Source: Candidatus Pantoea persica (lineage in GTDB: Bacteria; Pseudomonadota; Gammaproteobacteria; Enterobacterales; Enterobacteriaceae). From it: 64,000 bases of DNA. Under the pieces are notes generated by a model that saw nothing but the letters and a program-made list of their open reading frames with translations, was not told the origin of the DNA and made no database searches. Where the stretch lies: NCBI RefSeq assembly GCF_013753875.1, contig NZ_SMDS01000022.1, positions 62,001-126,000 on the forward strand, read 5' to 3'. Of the stretch, positions 11,671-20,923 are shown in pieces. The position numbers were made by a program, and so were the translations under genes. Numbering within the stretch: position 1 is the stretch's first letter; each line of letters opens with the position of its first letter.

Positions 11671-12105
11671 AACTTACTCCGTTAATATATTCAGGTTGAT
11701 TTACGTAATGTGGTTACTGCACTCCTTTAATATTCCTGGGATGTGCGCCTTCCTTTCTGCGACAGGATTAAGTTTAGAAGCAAAACGAAAGAACACAAGA
11801 AACTCACATTTCATTTAACATATTGATATAAATGTAATTTTATGTGTATCTTAAAATTTTATTGCTTATTATCATATATTTAAACACTTCAGCGTTTCGC
11901 TTTATTTATTTAACGCAGCTGCGCTTGAATATATAATACACTGATATAAATGAGCAGCATTTAAAATAAACGAGGCGAAAATAGTATTTATTTGGCCAAT
12001 TATTTTAGGTATTAAGGAGTTAGTACCCTTTATAAATAAAGTGTTACTGTCCGGCGGATAACGGACGCGGCGGACGGGTATGAAAGGCCTGCGCGCACAA
12101 CAGGC
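11671..12105 (+). other. AT-rich intergenic stretch, no gene recognised
   Basis: Between the KGG gene and the cpxP 3' end there are about 435 bases, markedly more AT-rich than the neighbours. Short open frames on either strand have no ribosome-binding site and no recognisable protein. The region probably holds the KGG gene promoter on its left side; I see no repeat or RNA structure. Confidence 0.5.
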
Positions 12106-12165
12106 AAAAAAACCCGCCATCATGGCGGGGAAGACGGGGATGCTGTGTTACTGGTTACTGCTGGT
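12106..12165 (-). ncRNA. cpxQ: CpxQ-like small RNA from the cpxP mRNA 3' end
   Basis: Right after the cpxP stop the minus strand reads CATCCCCGTCTTCCCCGCC, then a hairpin (CCCGCC / GGCGGG) and seven T. From memory, CpxQ of E. coli and Salmonella, an Hfq-dependent RNA cut by RNase E from the cpxP mRNA, ends with the same plan: a CAUCCCUGUCUUCCCCC seed region, a GC hairpin and a U run. The second seed (CCCyGUCUUCCCC) is therefore almost unchanged here, while the first seed (UUUUCCUUGCC) is not evident. The 5' end is approximate. The RNA would still be made from the CpxR-controlled cpxP promoter although the cpxP reading frame is dead. Confidence 0.65.
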
Positions 12166-12657
12166 ATGATTCACCGCTTGCAGCGATGAAGTAGGCTGCA
12201 AATTTGAGAGCTTGTGTAACTCACTGAGACGCCGCTCATAATTCTTTTGCAAAGTCGCTTGCTGGGCGGGCGTTAGCAAGTGGTACATCTGGTTACGAAC
12301 GCGCGCCATCTCGACATGCTGTTCGACCTGCGCTTGGGCGACTTTTTCAGCCTGTGCGCGGATAGCCGCTTCGTTAAACCGTAATCAAGCCGTGCATACT
12401 TTCGATATCGTAGATGCTGACAGGAGAACGTTCATGGCGCACCTGCTGCATGAGGTCTCGCATCTGCTGACGTTGCTCTTCCGTCAGTGCAATACCGTCG
12501 AACATGTGGCTTTGCGGATTTTGCGTCATACTGCCTGTCGTCAATCCGCCATGATGCATCTCGTCAATCGCCGTCGTGTCTGCTGCTTCTGCGCTGGCGT
12601 GATTCGTGATTGAGAACCATTGCTGAGGGCAAGGACGACGGCGGTTACTGTGCGCAT
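12148..12657 (-). pseudogene. cpxP: Periplasmic Cpx inhibitor CpxP, frameshifted twice
   Basis: CpxP is a periplasmic adaptor that damps CpxA and delivers misfolded proteins to DegP. The start MRTVTAVVLALS is followed by a frame change inside the signal peptide. The mature part continues in a second frame from NHASAEAAD through SHMFDGIALTEEQRQQMRDLMQQ (an LTxxQ-family motif) to MHGLITV, where TAA interrupts after a further shift near 12376. The third frame carries FNEAAIRAQAEKVAQAQ, RNQMYHLLTPAQQATLQ (second LTxxQ motif) and a Q-ending tail. Order and length match CpxP (about 167 codons). Loss of CpxP should raise basal Cpx signalling (inference). Confidence 0.92.
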
Positions 12658-12731
12658 CGTTTACTCCAGTTTTTTTTGCGATTCAACAAGAGCCAGTGTA
12701 CGGCGATAGCTGCAAACATCCGTCAGGGGGT

Positions 12732-12746
12732 GTAAAACTACGTAAA
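12732..12746. promoter_or_regulatory. CpxR box between cpxP and cpxR
   Basis: The sequence GTAAA-ACTAC-GTAAA is an exact match to the CpxR consensus GTAAA-N5-GTAAA. It sits in the divergent promoter region, 75 bp from cpxP and 55 bp from cpxR, where phosphorylated CpxR activates both operons in relatives. Confidence 0.9.
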
Positions 12747-12801
12747 GCGTTAGATTGACAAGTCAGGAACACGGTATTTTGCCTGCGGAGGGCAATAAAA
12801 A

Positions 12802-13500
12802 ATGAATAAAATCCTGTTGGTTGACGATGACCGCGAATTGACTTCGCTGCTTAAAGAACTATTGGAAATGGAAGGGTTTGAAGTGGTCGTCGCCAGCGAT
12901 GGCGAGCAGGCGCTTAGCCTGCTGGATAACTCTATCAATCTTCTTTTACTTGACGTAATGATGCCGAAAAAGAACGGCATCGACACACTAAAAGAGCTGC
13001 GCCAGCAGCATCAGACGCCGGTCATCATGTTGACCGCGCGCGGCAGCGAGCTGGATCGAGTTCTGGGGCTGGAACTGGGCGCCGACGACTATTTGCCTAA
13101 GCCCTTCAACGATCGCGAACTGGTGGCGCGTATCCGCGCTATTCTGCGTCGCTCGAGTTGGAGCAAACAGCAGCAGCAGCACGACAACAGTTCGCCCACG
13201 CTGGAAGTGGACTGCCTGCGTCTTAACCCTAGCCGCCAGGAAGCGAGCTTCGACAGCCAAACGCTGGATTTAACCGGCACGGAGTTCACCCTGCTCTATC
13301 TGCTGGCACAGCACCTCGGTCAGGTGGTGTCGCGCGAACATCTCAGTCAGGAAGTGCTGGGCAAGCGTCTGACTCCGTTCGACCGCGCCATCGACATGCA
13401 TATTTCTAATCTGCGCCGCAAGCTGCCTGAGCGCCGCGATGGCCATCCCTGGTTTAAAACCCTGCGCGGACGCGGCTATCTGATGGTTTCGGCGTCATGA
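12802..13500 (+). CDS. cpxR: Envelope-stress response regulator CpxR
   Basis: CpxR is an OmpR-family regulator that activates envelope protein-folding genes. The 232-residue length equals E. coli CpxR. The receiver domain (1-115) has the acidic pocket DDD at 8-10, the phosphorylation site Asp51 in LLLDVMMP and the Lys in LPKPF. The winged-helix DNA-binding domain (about 130-230) includes LTGTEFTLLYLLAQHLGQVV and the recognition region RAIDMHISNLRRKL. Its stop overlaps the cpxA start (ATGA), so the two are translationally coupled. It is intact and preceded by a CpxR box for autoactivation. Confidence 0.98.
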   Translation: MNKILLVDDDRELTSLLKELLEMEGFEVVVASDGEQALSLLDNSINLLLLDVMMPKKNGIDTLKELRQQHQTPVIMLTARGSELDRVLGLELGADDYLPKPFNDRELVARIRAILRRSSWSKQQQQHDNSSPTLEVDCLRLNPSRQEASFDSQTLDLTGTEFTLLYLLAQHLGQVVSREHLSQEVLGKRLTPFDRAIDMHISNLRRKLPERRDGHPWFKTLRGRGYLMVSAS

Positions 13501-14876
13501 TAGGCAGCCTGACGACCCGCATCTTCGCCATCTTCTGGTTAACCCTGGCGCTAGTGTTGATGCTGGTATTGATGGTGCCCAAACTTGATTCTCGCCAGAT
13601 GACCTCGCTGCTCGACAGTGAGCAGCGTCAGGGCACCATGATTGAGCAACATGTAGAAGCTGAGCTGTCGCAGGATCCGCCCAACGACCTGATGTGGTGG
13701 CGCCGGCTGTTTCGCGCCATCGACAAGTGGGCGCCGCCCGGCCAACGCCTGCTGCTGGTCACCAGCGAGGGACGGGTGATCGGCGCGCAGCACAACGAAA
13801 TGCAAGTGATCCGTAACTTTATCGGCCAGTCTGACAACGCCGATCATCCGCAGAAAAAGAAGTATGGCCGCATTGAGATGGTCGGGCCGTTTGCCGTGCG
13901 CGACGGCGAAGACAACTACCAGCTCTATCTGATCCGCTCGGCCACCAGCTCGCAGCTCGATTTCGTCAATCTGCTGTTCGACCGCCCGCTGCTGCTGCTG
14001 ATCGTTACCATGCTGATCAGCTCGCCGCTGCTGCTGTGGCTTGCCTGGAGCCTGGCGCGTCCAGCGCGCAAGCTGAAATATGCGGCGGATGAGGTCGCCA
14101 GCGGCAACCTGCGTCAGCATCCGGAACTGGAGTCTGGCCCGCAGGAGTTTCTGGCCGCCGGCTCGAGCTTCAATCAGATGGTCAGCGCGCTCGAGCGCAT
14201 GATGACGTCGCAACAGCGCCTGCTGTCCGATATCAGCCATGAGCTGCGCACGCCGTTGACGCGCCTGCAGCTCGCCACCGCGCTACTGCGTCGTCGCCAG
14301 GGCGAAGGCAAAGAGCTGGAGCGCATCGAAACAGAGGCGCAGCGTCTGGACGGCATGATCAACGATCTGCTGGTGCTGTCGCGCACCCAGCACAAGAACG
14401 CGCTGGTCAGCGAGACGATGAAGGCGAACCAGCTGTGGAGCGGCGTGCTGGAGGATGCCAAATTTGAAGCCGAGCAGATGGGTAAACAGCTGGATGTGCC
14501 CTATCCGCCCGGCCCGTGGCCGCTCTATGGCACCCCCCATACGCTGGAGAGCGCGCTGGAGAACATTGTGCGTAACGCGCTGCGCTACTCGCATACGCAT
14601 ATCAGCGTCAGCTTCTCGGTTGATATCAGTGGCATTACGGTGCACGTGGATGACGACGGCCCCGGCGTCAGCCCGGAAGATCGCGAGCAGATTTTCCGTC
14701 CCTTCTACCGCACCGATGAGGCGCGCAATCGCGAATCTGGCGGCACCGGACAGGGCTTGGCGATTGTCGAAACCGCAATTCAGCAGCATCGCGGCTGGGT
14801 GAAGGCCGATGACAGCCCGCTTGGCGGCCTGCGCCTGACGCTCTGGCTGCCGCTTTACTCCTCCGCCCGACAATAA
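13497..14876 (+). CDS. cpxA: Envelope-stress sensor histidine kinase CpxA
   Basis: CpxA senses envelope damage and phosphorylates or dephosphorylates CpxR. The 459-residue protein has a first membrane helix (about 8-28), a periplasmic sensor domain, a second helix (about 164-187), a HAMP linker, the HisKA box with His248 in [15 protein letters not shown], and the ATPase lobes: N box ([11 protein letters not shown]), G1 box (DDDGPGV) and G2 (GGTGQGLAI). All catalytic motifs are present. With cpxP broken, the kinase lacks its periplasmic inhibitor. Confidence 0.98.
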   Translation: MIGSLTTRIFAIFWLTLALVLMLVLMVPKLDSRQMTSLLDSEQRQGTMIEQHVEAELSQDPPNDLMWWRRLFRAIDKWAPPGQRLLLVTSEGRVIGAQHNEMQVIRNFIGQSDNADHPQKKKYGRIEMVGPFAVRDGEDNYQLYLIRSATSSQLDFVNLLFDRPLLLLIVTMLISSPLLLWLAWSLARPARKLKYAADEVASGNLRQHPELESGPQEFLAAGSSFNQMVSALERMMTSQQRLLSDISHELRTPLTRLQLATALLRRRQGEGKELERIETEAQRLDGMINDLLVLSRTQHKNALVSETMKANQLWSGVLEDAKFEAEQMGKQLDVPYPPGPWPLYGTPHTLESALENIVRNALRYSHTHISVSFSVDISGITVHVDDDGPGVSPEDREQIFRPFYRTDEARNRESGGTGQGLAIVETAIQQHRGWVKADDSPLGGLRLTLWLPLYSSARQ

Positions 14877-14911
14877 TTTGTTATGCTTCGGCCCGTGCTA
14901 TCGAGGGCCTT

Positions 14912-15302
14912 ATGCTTAACATCGTCTTATTTGAACCAGAAATTCCGCCGAACACCGGCAATATCATTCGTCTCTGTGCCAATACAGGCTTTCAGCTGTA
15001 TCTGATTGAGCCGCTCGGCTTCGTCTGGGACGACAAGCGGCTACGCCGCGCCGGCCTCGACTATCACGAATTCACCTCCATTAAAAAGCATGAGGGCTAC
15101 GCAGCGTTTCTGCGCAGCCGAGCAGCAGCGGCTGTTCGCCCTCACCACCAAGGGCACGCTGGCGCATAGCGCGGCGAGCTATCAGGCGGGCGACTACCTG
15201 CTGTTTGGCCCGGAAAGCCGCAGCATTAGCCTGCCCAATGCGGTATCGGTGGTGGTGTATGAAGCCTAGCGCCAGCTCAACTATGCGGGCGCGCGGGGCT
15301 AA
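14912..15302 (+). pseudogene. trmL: tRNA (cytidine/uridine-2'-O)-methyltransferase TrmL, degraded
   Basis: TrmL is a SPOUT enzyme that 2'-O-methylates the wobble base of two tRNA-Leu isoacceptors. The start [20 protein letters not shown] is typical. A frame change near 15115 (after EGYAAFL) moves the next part, [33 protein letters not shown], to another frame. About 28 codons that hold the GLP...IPM part of the trefoil-knot SAM site are deleted. [13 protein letters not shown] is then followed by TAG (15267-15269) in place of the Trp codon, and RQLNYAGARG. There are three independent lesions, and the cofactor site is gone. Confidence 0.93.
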
Positions 15303-15345
15303 AGCGCGCCAGGCTTAACAGGGGGGCTTTTCTGCCAGCGGCGAC

Positions 15346-16167
15346 TCAGATACCGTCGCCGAACTCAAAGCCCGGCACGGTGCCGTTGAAGTGCTGATCC
15401 ATATCCATCGAGGGTTTGTCGCTGGCCGGCTTACCGACGATGCGCGCCGGGACGCCCGCCGCGGTGGTGTGCGACGGCACCGGCTGCAACACCACGGAGC
15501 CGGCGCCGATCTTCGCGCCGCGCCCTACTTCGATATTGCCGAGAATTTTCGCGCCGGCACCGATCATCACCCCTTCGCGGATTTTCGGGTGGCGATCGCC
15601 GCTGGTTTTGCCGGTCCCGCCAAGGGTGACCGCCTGCAGAATAGAGACGTCGTTCTCCACCACCGCCGTTTCGCCGATTACGATGCCGGTAGCGTGATCG
15701 AGCATAATGCCGTGACCGATGCGCGCCGCCGGATGGATATCGACGGCGAACGAGACGGAAATTTCGTTTTGTAGATAGACCGCCAGCGCGCGACGCCCTT
15801 CGTTCCACAGCCAGTGGCCGATGCGGTACGCCTGCAGCGCATGAAAGCCTTTCAGATAGAGCAGCGGCGTCGAGTACTTATCGACTGCCGGGTCGCGCTG
15901 GCGCACCGCCTGAATATCGTGCGCCGCCGAGGCGATCATCGAGAGATCCTGACAATAGGCTTCTTCGACGATTTCGCGAATGGCGATAGCGGGCATAATG
16001 GGATTCGAGAGCTTGTTCGCCAGCATATAGCTCAGGGCGCTGCCGAGGTTCTCATGTTTGAGCAGGGTCGCATGATAAAAGCTGGCCAGCATCGGCTCGC
16101 AATCGGCCAGCGCGCGCGCTTCCGCTTTGATGTTGTTCCAGACCAGTTCTAATTCATCAGACGACAT
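15346..16167 (-). CDS. cysE: Serine O-acetyltransferase
   Basis: CysE makes O-acetylserine from serine and acetyl-CoA, the first step of cysteine synthesis. The 273-residue length equals E. coli CysE. The N-terminal helical domain (WNNIKAEARALADCEPMLASF) is followed by a left-handed beta helix of hexapeptide repeats. The active-site His lies in GIMLDHATGIVIGE, and IREGVMIGAGAKILGNIEVG is complete. The C-terminal tail ends GDGI; its final Ile is the one that docks into CysK. The ATG at 16167 fits the family start and has GGAG upstream. It is intact. Confidence 0.97.
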   Translation of the reverse strand: MSSDELELVWNNIKAEARALADCEPMLASFYHATLLKHENLGSALSYMLANKLSNPIMPAIAIREIVEEAYCQDLSMIASAAHDIQAVRQRDPAVDKYSTPLLYLKGFHALQAYRIGHWLWNEGRRALAVYLQNEISVSFAVDIHPAARIGHGIMLDHATGIVIGETAVVENDVSILQAVTLGGTGKTSGDRHPKIREGVMIGAGAKILGNIEVGRGAKIGAGSVVLQPVPSHTTAAGVPARIVGKPASDKPSMDMDQHFNGTVPGFEFGDGI

Positions 16168-16234
16168 TGCCTTTTTCTCCCGATAAAAAAAGCGCCTGAA
16201 TGGCGCTACAGGTGACGACGCTGTGCATCCCGCA

Positions 16235-17251
16235 TCAGCTTGTGCTGTTTTCGTCCTTCCTTGCACGGCCTAACAGGCTCAATGCTGCCTCTCGCGCCGG
16301 TTTTCCGCAATAGAGCACCTGATAGATTTGCTCGGTTATCGGCATTTCCACGCCGACTCGCTCAGCTAATACTTTGACTTCTTTAGTATTTTTATAGCCT
16401 TCTACAATTTGTCCGATAATGCGCTGCGCGTTGTCGACCGTGTCGCCCTGACCCAGCATCAGGCCAAAGCGGCGGTTGCGCGACTGATTATCGGTACAGG
16501 TCAGCACCAAGTCGCCTAATCCGGCCATGCCCATAAAGGTCGTAGGATCGGCACCCAGCGCCGCGCCTAGCCGGCTCATCTCCGCCAGACCGCGGGTGAT
16601 CAGCGCCGTGCGCGCGTTGGCGCCGAAGCCGATGCCGTCGGAAATGCCGGCGCCGATGGCAATCACGTTTTTCACCGCGCCGCCAAGCTGGACGCCGGTA
16701 AAGTCGGGATTGTTATAGACGCGGAAGCTTTTGCCACAGTGCAGCTTCTGTTGCAGATCCTCGGCGAAGGTGGCATCGGTGGCCGCCAGCGCGATGGCCG
16801 TCGGCAGTCCCGCTGCCAGCTCTTTGGCGAAGGTCGGGCCGGAGATAACCGCGAGCGGAATCGTCTCGCCGAAGATATCGCGCGCGACATCCTGCAGCAG
16901 CCGCCCGGTTTCTCGCTCCAGTCCCTTGGTCGCCCACACGATGCGCGACTCCGCGCGCAGATGTGGCTTAATCTGGGCCAGCACCTCACCAAAGACATGG
17001 CTCGGCACCACCACCAGCAGATCGCGGCTGGCCGCAATGACGTTGCCAATATCGGGTTCAAGCGCAAGGTTATCGGGGAAAGGGACGTCGGGAAGAAAAG
17101 CGCTGTTGCAGCGCTCGGCCTGCAGCTGCGAGAGGTACGCGGGATTGTGGCCCCACAGCAGCACGGGATTGCCGTTGCGCGCCAGGGTAATCGCCAGAGC
17201 GGTGCCGTACGAGCCGGCACCGATGACGCTAATCGAAGCGTGTGTAGACAT
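16235..17251 (-). CDS. gpsA: Glycerol-3-phosphate dehydrogenase [NAD(P)+]
   Basis: GpsA reduces dihydroxyacetone phosphate to sn-glycerol 3-phosphate for phospholipid synthesis. The 338-residue protein has the Rossmann motif [10 protein letters not shown] at 11-20, the family signatures [28 protein letters not shown] and [12 protein letters not shown] (catalytic Lys), and the C-terminal substrate part [33 protein letters not shown], cited here only by its ends. Its ATG overlaps the secB stop by one base (TGATG). It is intact. With glpK also intact, two routes to glycerol 3-phosphate remain. Confidence 0.97.
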   Translation of the reverse strand: MSTHASISVIGAGSYGTALAITLARNGNPVLLWGHNPAYLSQLQAERCNSAFLPDVPFPDNLALEPDIGNVIAASRDLLVVVPSHVFGEVLAQIKPHLRAESRIVWATKGLERETGRLLQDVARDIFGETIPLAVISGPTFAKELAAGLPTAIALAATDATFAEDLQQKLHCGKSFRVYNNPDFTGVQLGGAVKNVIAIGAGISDGIGFGANARTALITRGLAEMSRLGAALGADPTTFMGMAGLGDLVLTCTDNQSRNRRFGLMLGQGDTVDNAQRIIGQIVEGYKNTKEVKVLAERVGVEMPITEQIYQVLYCGKPAREAALSLLGRARKDENSTS

Positions 17252-17715
17252 CAGACATCCCGATGTGATTCGGCACCTTCGCCTTGCTGCTGCAGATAGT
17301 TCATGAACAGCGCGTCGAAGTTTACCGGCGCCAAGTTAAGCTGCGGGAAGGTGCCGCGAGACACCAGGCTGGTGATGCATTCGCGCGCATACGGGAACAG
17401 GATGTTCGGGCAGTGGGCGCCCAGGCAGTGCGCCATCTGCGTGCCTTCGATGCCACTGATGTTGAAAATGCCCGCCTGCTGAACTTCGCACAGGAATGCG
17501 GTTTCTTCGCCGACGCTGGCGGTCACGGTCACGCGCAGCACCACTTCATACACTTCGTCAGCCAGCTGCGATGACGCGGTATCCAGATCCAGCTTCACTT
17601 CCGGCTGCCACTCTTTCTGGAAAACCTGCGGCGCGTTTGGCGCTTCGAAAGAGACGTCTTTGGTGTAAACGCGTTGAATCTGGAATTGCATTTCGTTGGT
17701 GTTATGTTCTGACAT
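17251..17715 (-). CDS. secB: Protein-export chaperone SecB
   Basis: SecB is a cytosolic homotetramer that keeps preproteins unfolded and hands them to SecA. The 154-residue length is normal. The family segments [45 protein letters not shown] and [20 protein letters not shown] are all present, the last forming the long C-terminal helix that contacts SecA. It lies in the grxC-secB-gpsA-cysE order typical of the group and is coupled to gpsA. It is intact. Confidence 0.97.
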   Translation of the reverse strand: MSEHNTNEMQFQIQRVYTKDVSFEAPNAPQVFQKEWQPEVKLDLDTASSQLADEVYEVVLRVTVTASVGEETAFLCEVQQAGIFNISGIEGTQMAHCLGAHCPNILFPYARECITSLVSRGTFPQLNLAPVNFDALFMNYLQQQGEGAESHRDV

Positions 17716-17752
17716 CTGACTAAGCCCTGTGAGTTGAAAAATCCTGCGCCGT

Positions 17753-18000
17753 TTACGCCTGCAGCAACGGGTCTAATCCTTCACGCGTATCCAGCGCATA
17801 AAGGTCGTCGCTGCGCGCTGCGCATCGATGAAAATCTGAGGAGCGGTGGTGCGGCCGCTGCGTTTGATCATCTCTTCGCGTTTCGCCGCATCGCCGTCGA
17901 TGGGGATCTCCTGAAACGCGATGCCTTTTTGACTTAGCAGCGCCTTCGCCCGCTGGCAGAAAGGACAGGTCGCCTTGGTGTAAATCTCAACGTTGGCCAT
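17753..18000 (-). pseudogene. grxC: Glutaredoxin 3 GrxC, C-terminally frameshifted
   Basis: The opening MANVEIYTKATCPFCQRAKA includes the redox pair C-P-F-C, and EEMIKRSGRTTAPQIFIDAQ carries the TxP glutathione-site loop. After QIFIDAQ about ten bases appear to be lost (the HVGGC-type GG motif that binds glutathione). The true ending [18 protein letters not shown] is then in another frame, with its stop at 17753-17755. The frame as it stands ends after 14 unrelated residues, giving a 75-residue product against the family's 83. The active-site Cys pair is intact, so residual thiol chemistry is possible, but the glutathione-binding helix is gone. Confidence 0.82.
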
Positions 18001-18021
18001 GTCGCGTTCCTCAGTAAAAAG

Positions 18022-18451
18022 TTATTTGCCGCGCACCAGCGGGAGGTTGTCTCCGCTCCAGCCGCTGACGCCATCTTTCAGCATGCTCACCTGGTTAAAG
18101 CCCGTGGCGCTCATTTTTTCCGCCGATTCGCCCGCGCTCTGGCCGGTCGCGCACACCACAATTATGGGCTGAGCTTTATGCTTTTCCAGCTCGCCGAAGC
18201 TGCTTTTTTGATGCCGTCCGTCGCTACGTTCAGCGCGCCCGAGATATGTCCTTTACGGTAATCGTCACGCGACCGCACGTCTACCACTACAGCCTCTTCT
18301 TTGTTAATCAGGCGGGTCGCTTCGTCGCGGCTGATAACGTTCACCTAGAAAACATTCCTTTAAAAGTGGTAACAATCACCAAAACCAGTAAAAAGCCCCA
18401 TGCCAGACTGAGGATGGTGTGATTGCTTGCAAACTGCATAATTTCTTGCAT
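18022..18451 (-). pseudogene. yibN: Rhodanese-domain membrane protein YibN, disrupted
   Basis: [20 protein letters not shown] with its single membrane helix reads to KGMFS, where a frameshift causes TAG. The rhodanese domain continues in another frame: [40 protein letters not shown] second shift near 18205 moves the rest ([17 protein letters not shown], the active loop CATGQSAGES, MLKDGVSGWSGDNLPLVRGK) to a third frame. All parts are in order at normal length (about 143 codons). It stands next to grxC, as in E. coli. The gpmM gene that usually lies beyond it is absent here. Confidence 0.9.
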
Positions 18452-18711
18452 GAGGGGTAACGACTCCAGACCGGGCTAATTAAGCTAAAAACAAGGGTTC
18501 TGAGTATACCTGCGCCACTTCTCATGTACAGACGCTAAGCAGCCAGAGTTACGATTTGTGCGTCATTTTCCAAAAAAGTGGCCGTATCGTAAAACTGGCG
18601 CAACCCTTACGCGAGATCAAGATAAGAATTAAGAGCGGACATCTTCTGAAAAGGAAAAGCCGCGGCGTGGCGCTGGTAAGCGGCTGTTCATCGTGGAATA
18701 ATCACTGGCCT

Positions 18712-19947
18712 ATGAAGGGAAAAGCGACTGTTTTAGCCACAAGGACCCGTCACAACGGAACAAAACTTCCGTTGCCTGCACGCCTGTCCGTTCTCTCCTT
18801 CAGCCTGCTTTGCGCGGGCATGCTGTTGTTGCCTGCTGCCGCGCGCAGCGCCGACGACAGCAAGACACAGCTCAAATCCATTCAGCAGGACATCGCCGAG
18901 AAAGAGAAAAGCGTCAAGGCGCAAAAGCTTGTGTGCAGCAAGCTGCTCGATCAGCTGCAAAGCCAGGAAAAGGTGATCGCCCAGGCGAGCCGCCAGCTAC
19001 GCAAATCCCGCAACAGCCTGAATGCCCTTAACGGCGAAATCACCCAGCTTACCGCCTCTATCGCGCGGCTTGAAAAGCAGCAGGCGCAGCAGCTGGACGC
19101 CGCCTTCCGCCAGGGCCAGCACAGCAGTGTGCAGCTGTTGCTCTGCGGTGAAGAGAGCCAGCGTAGCGAACGCATTCTCGCCTACTTCGGACACCTCAAC
19201 GACGCGCGTCAGCAGAGCATCGATGCGCTGCAAAAAACGCGTCAGACGCTCGGCGAACAAAAAGCGTCGCTGGTGCAGAAACAGCAGCAGGAGAAGCTGC
19301 AGCACGCAAGCGCATCGCGGAAAAAAAACCTGATCGCACTGGAAAGCGCGCTGGAAAAAGATCAGGCCGACCTGGTGGAGATGCGCCAAAACGAAGGTCG
19401 CCTGCAGGACAAAATCGCCCGGGTGGAACGCGAAGCGCACGAGCGTGCAGCGCGCGAAGTCGAACGGGTTCGACAGCGCCAGGCGCAGGCGAAAGCCAAA
19501 GGCTCCACCTACCAGCCGACGCAGAGCGAACGCGAACTGGTGGCGCACACCGGCGGCCTCGGCCGCGCAGGCGGACAGGCGCTGTGGCCGGTGCGCGGCC
19601 GTATCGAGCACCGCTTTGGCGAACAGCTACAGGGCGAACTGCGCTGGAAAGGGCTGGTGATTGACGCGCCGGAAGGCGCCGAAATCAAGGCGATCGCCGA
19701 CGGCTGCGTGCTGATGGCGGACTGGCTGCAGGGCTACGGCCTCGTGGTAGTGCTGGAGCACGGCAAAGGCGATATGAGCCTGTACGGCTATAACCAGAGT
19801 GCGCTGGTGAGCATCGGTGCCCAGGTGAAGGCAGGACAGCCTATCGCACTGGTGGGCACCAGCAGTGGGCGCAGAACGCCATCGCTCTATTTTGGAATCC
19901 GACGTCAGGGACAGGCCGCTAATCCACTCCCGTGGTTAGGAAGATAA
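18712..19947 (+). CDS. envC: Murein hydrolase activator EnvC
   Basis: EnvC is a periplasmic septal protein that activates the amidases AmiA and AmiB during division. The 411-residue product has a signal sequence ending near ARSADD, a long coiled coil (about 50-270, rich in K, Q and E) and a C-terminal degenerate LytM/M23 domain (GQALWPVRGRIEHRFGEQL, YGLVVVLEHGKGDMSLYGYN, PSLYFGIRRQGQ). The coiled coil looks about 12 residues shorter than in E. coli around LVQKQQQEKLQ. The ATG at 18712 lacks a clear ribosome-binding site, but upstream residues do not resemble the family. The gene appears functional. Confidence 0.92.
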   Translation: MKGKATVLATRTRHNGTKLPLPARLSVLSFSLLCAGMLLLPAAARSADDSKTQLKSIQQDIAEKEKSVKAQKLVCSKLLDQLQSQEKVIAQASRQLRKSRNSLNALNGEITQLTASIARLEKQQAQQLDAAFRQGQHSSVQLLLCGEESQRSERILAYFGHLNDARQQSIDALQKTRQTLGEQKASLVQKQQQEKLQHASASRKKNLIALESALEKDQADLVEMRQNEGRLQDKIARVEREAHERAAREVERVRQRQAQAKAKGSTYQPTQSERELVAHTGGLGRAGGQALWPVRGRIEHRFGEQLQGELRWKGLVIDAPEGAEIKAIADGCVLMADWLQGYGLVVVLEHGKGDMSLYGYNQSALVSIGAQVKAGQPIALVGTSSGRRTPSLYFGIRRQGQAANPLPWLGR

Positions 19948-20841
19948 GTGTTTTTTCAACGTCGCCATCTCGCCAACGCTATCGGCGGCCTGTTGCTCAG
20001 CTGCGCTGCCCATGCGGGCAAGCTCGCCATCGTTATCGACGACTTCGGCTATCGTCCCGCTGAAGAGGACAAGGTATTGCAAATGCCCGCCGCGATCTCC
20101 GTCGCGGTGTTGCCCAACGCGCCTGGCGCGCGCCAGATGGCGATAAAGGCGCACCAGAGCGGCCATGAGGTGTTGATTCATCTGCCGATGGCGCCGCTCA
20201 GCAAGCAGTCGCTGGAGAAAGACACTCTGACGCCGGAGATGAGCCGCGAGGAGATCGCGCGCATCCTGCGCAGCACGGTGAACAACGTGCCTTACGCCGT
20301 CGGGCTGAATAATCATATGGGCAGCAAAATGACCTCCAGCCTGCCCGGCATGCAAAAGGTGATGCAGGCGCTCAGCCCGTACAACTTCTACTTTCTCGAC
20401 AGCATGACCATCGGCAACAGCCAGTCGGTTCAGGCCGCGCAGGGCACGCCGGTGAAGGTGCTGAAGCGCCGTGTCTTTCTGGATGACAGCCAGGAGATTA
20501 ACGCCGTGCGCCAGCAGTTCTCGCGCGCGGTGAAGCTGGCGCAGCGCGACGGTTATGCCATCGCCATCGGCCATCCACATCCGAATACGGTGCGCGTGCT
20601 GCAGCAGATGCTGCCGACCCTGCCGCCGGACATTGCGCTGGTGCGTCCGAGCCAGCTGCTACATGAGCCGCTGAGCGGCGCGGCGCCGTCGGCAAAACCG
20701 CAGCCGCAGAAGCCGCGCTTCCAGCCGCCAGGCGTGTGTAAAGGACAACAGCCGCCGGTTCCGGCGACGAAAGCACTTGAGGTAGTGTGGGAGAGCGCGA
20801 ATCAAGGCATTATTCTGCGTACTTTCAATCAGCTTTTTTGA
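19948..20841 (+). CDS. yibQ: Divergent polysaccharide deacetylase family protein YibQ
   Basis: This exported 297-residue protein begins with GTG directly after the envC stop and has a short signal peptide ending CAAHAGK. The domain starts with the metal-site-like LAIVIDDFGYR and continues with VAVLPNAPGARQMA, HLPMAPLSKQSLEK, GLNNHMGSKMTS, YFLDSMTIGNSQ and IGHPHPNTVRVLQQM, all hallmarks of the YibQ/DUF610 family related to NodB deacetylases. A proline-rich C-terminal tail follows. Its substrate is not established. It is co-transcribed with envC. It is intact, though the C-terminal tail differs from E. coli. Confidence 0.9.
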   Translation: MFFQRRHLANAIGGLLLSCAAHAGKLAIVIDDFGYRPAEEDKVLQMPAAISVAVLPNAPGARQMAIKAHQSGHEVLIHLPMAPLSKQSLEKDTLTPEMSREEIARILRSTVNNVPYAVGLNNHMGSKMTSSLPGMQKVMQALSPYNFYFLDSMTIGNSQSVQAAQGTPVKVLKRRVFLDDSQEINAVRQQFSRAVKLAQRDGYAIAIGHPHPNTVRVLQQMLPTLPPDIALVRPSQLLHEPLSGAAPSAKPQPQKPRFQPPGVCKGQQPPVPATKALEVVWESANQGIILRTFNQLF

Positions 20842-20923
20842 AGGCTTCTCGCTGGCTTAACCGGCTAACATTCATTTCTGAACGGAAATCACTATAATCC
20901 GGTGCGAACAGCGCAGACCGCAT

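Noticed and set aside
18556..18711. In-frame extension of envC by 52 codons upstream
   Set aside because: The added residues are unlike any EnvC and would put the signal peptide inside the protein.
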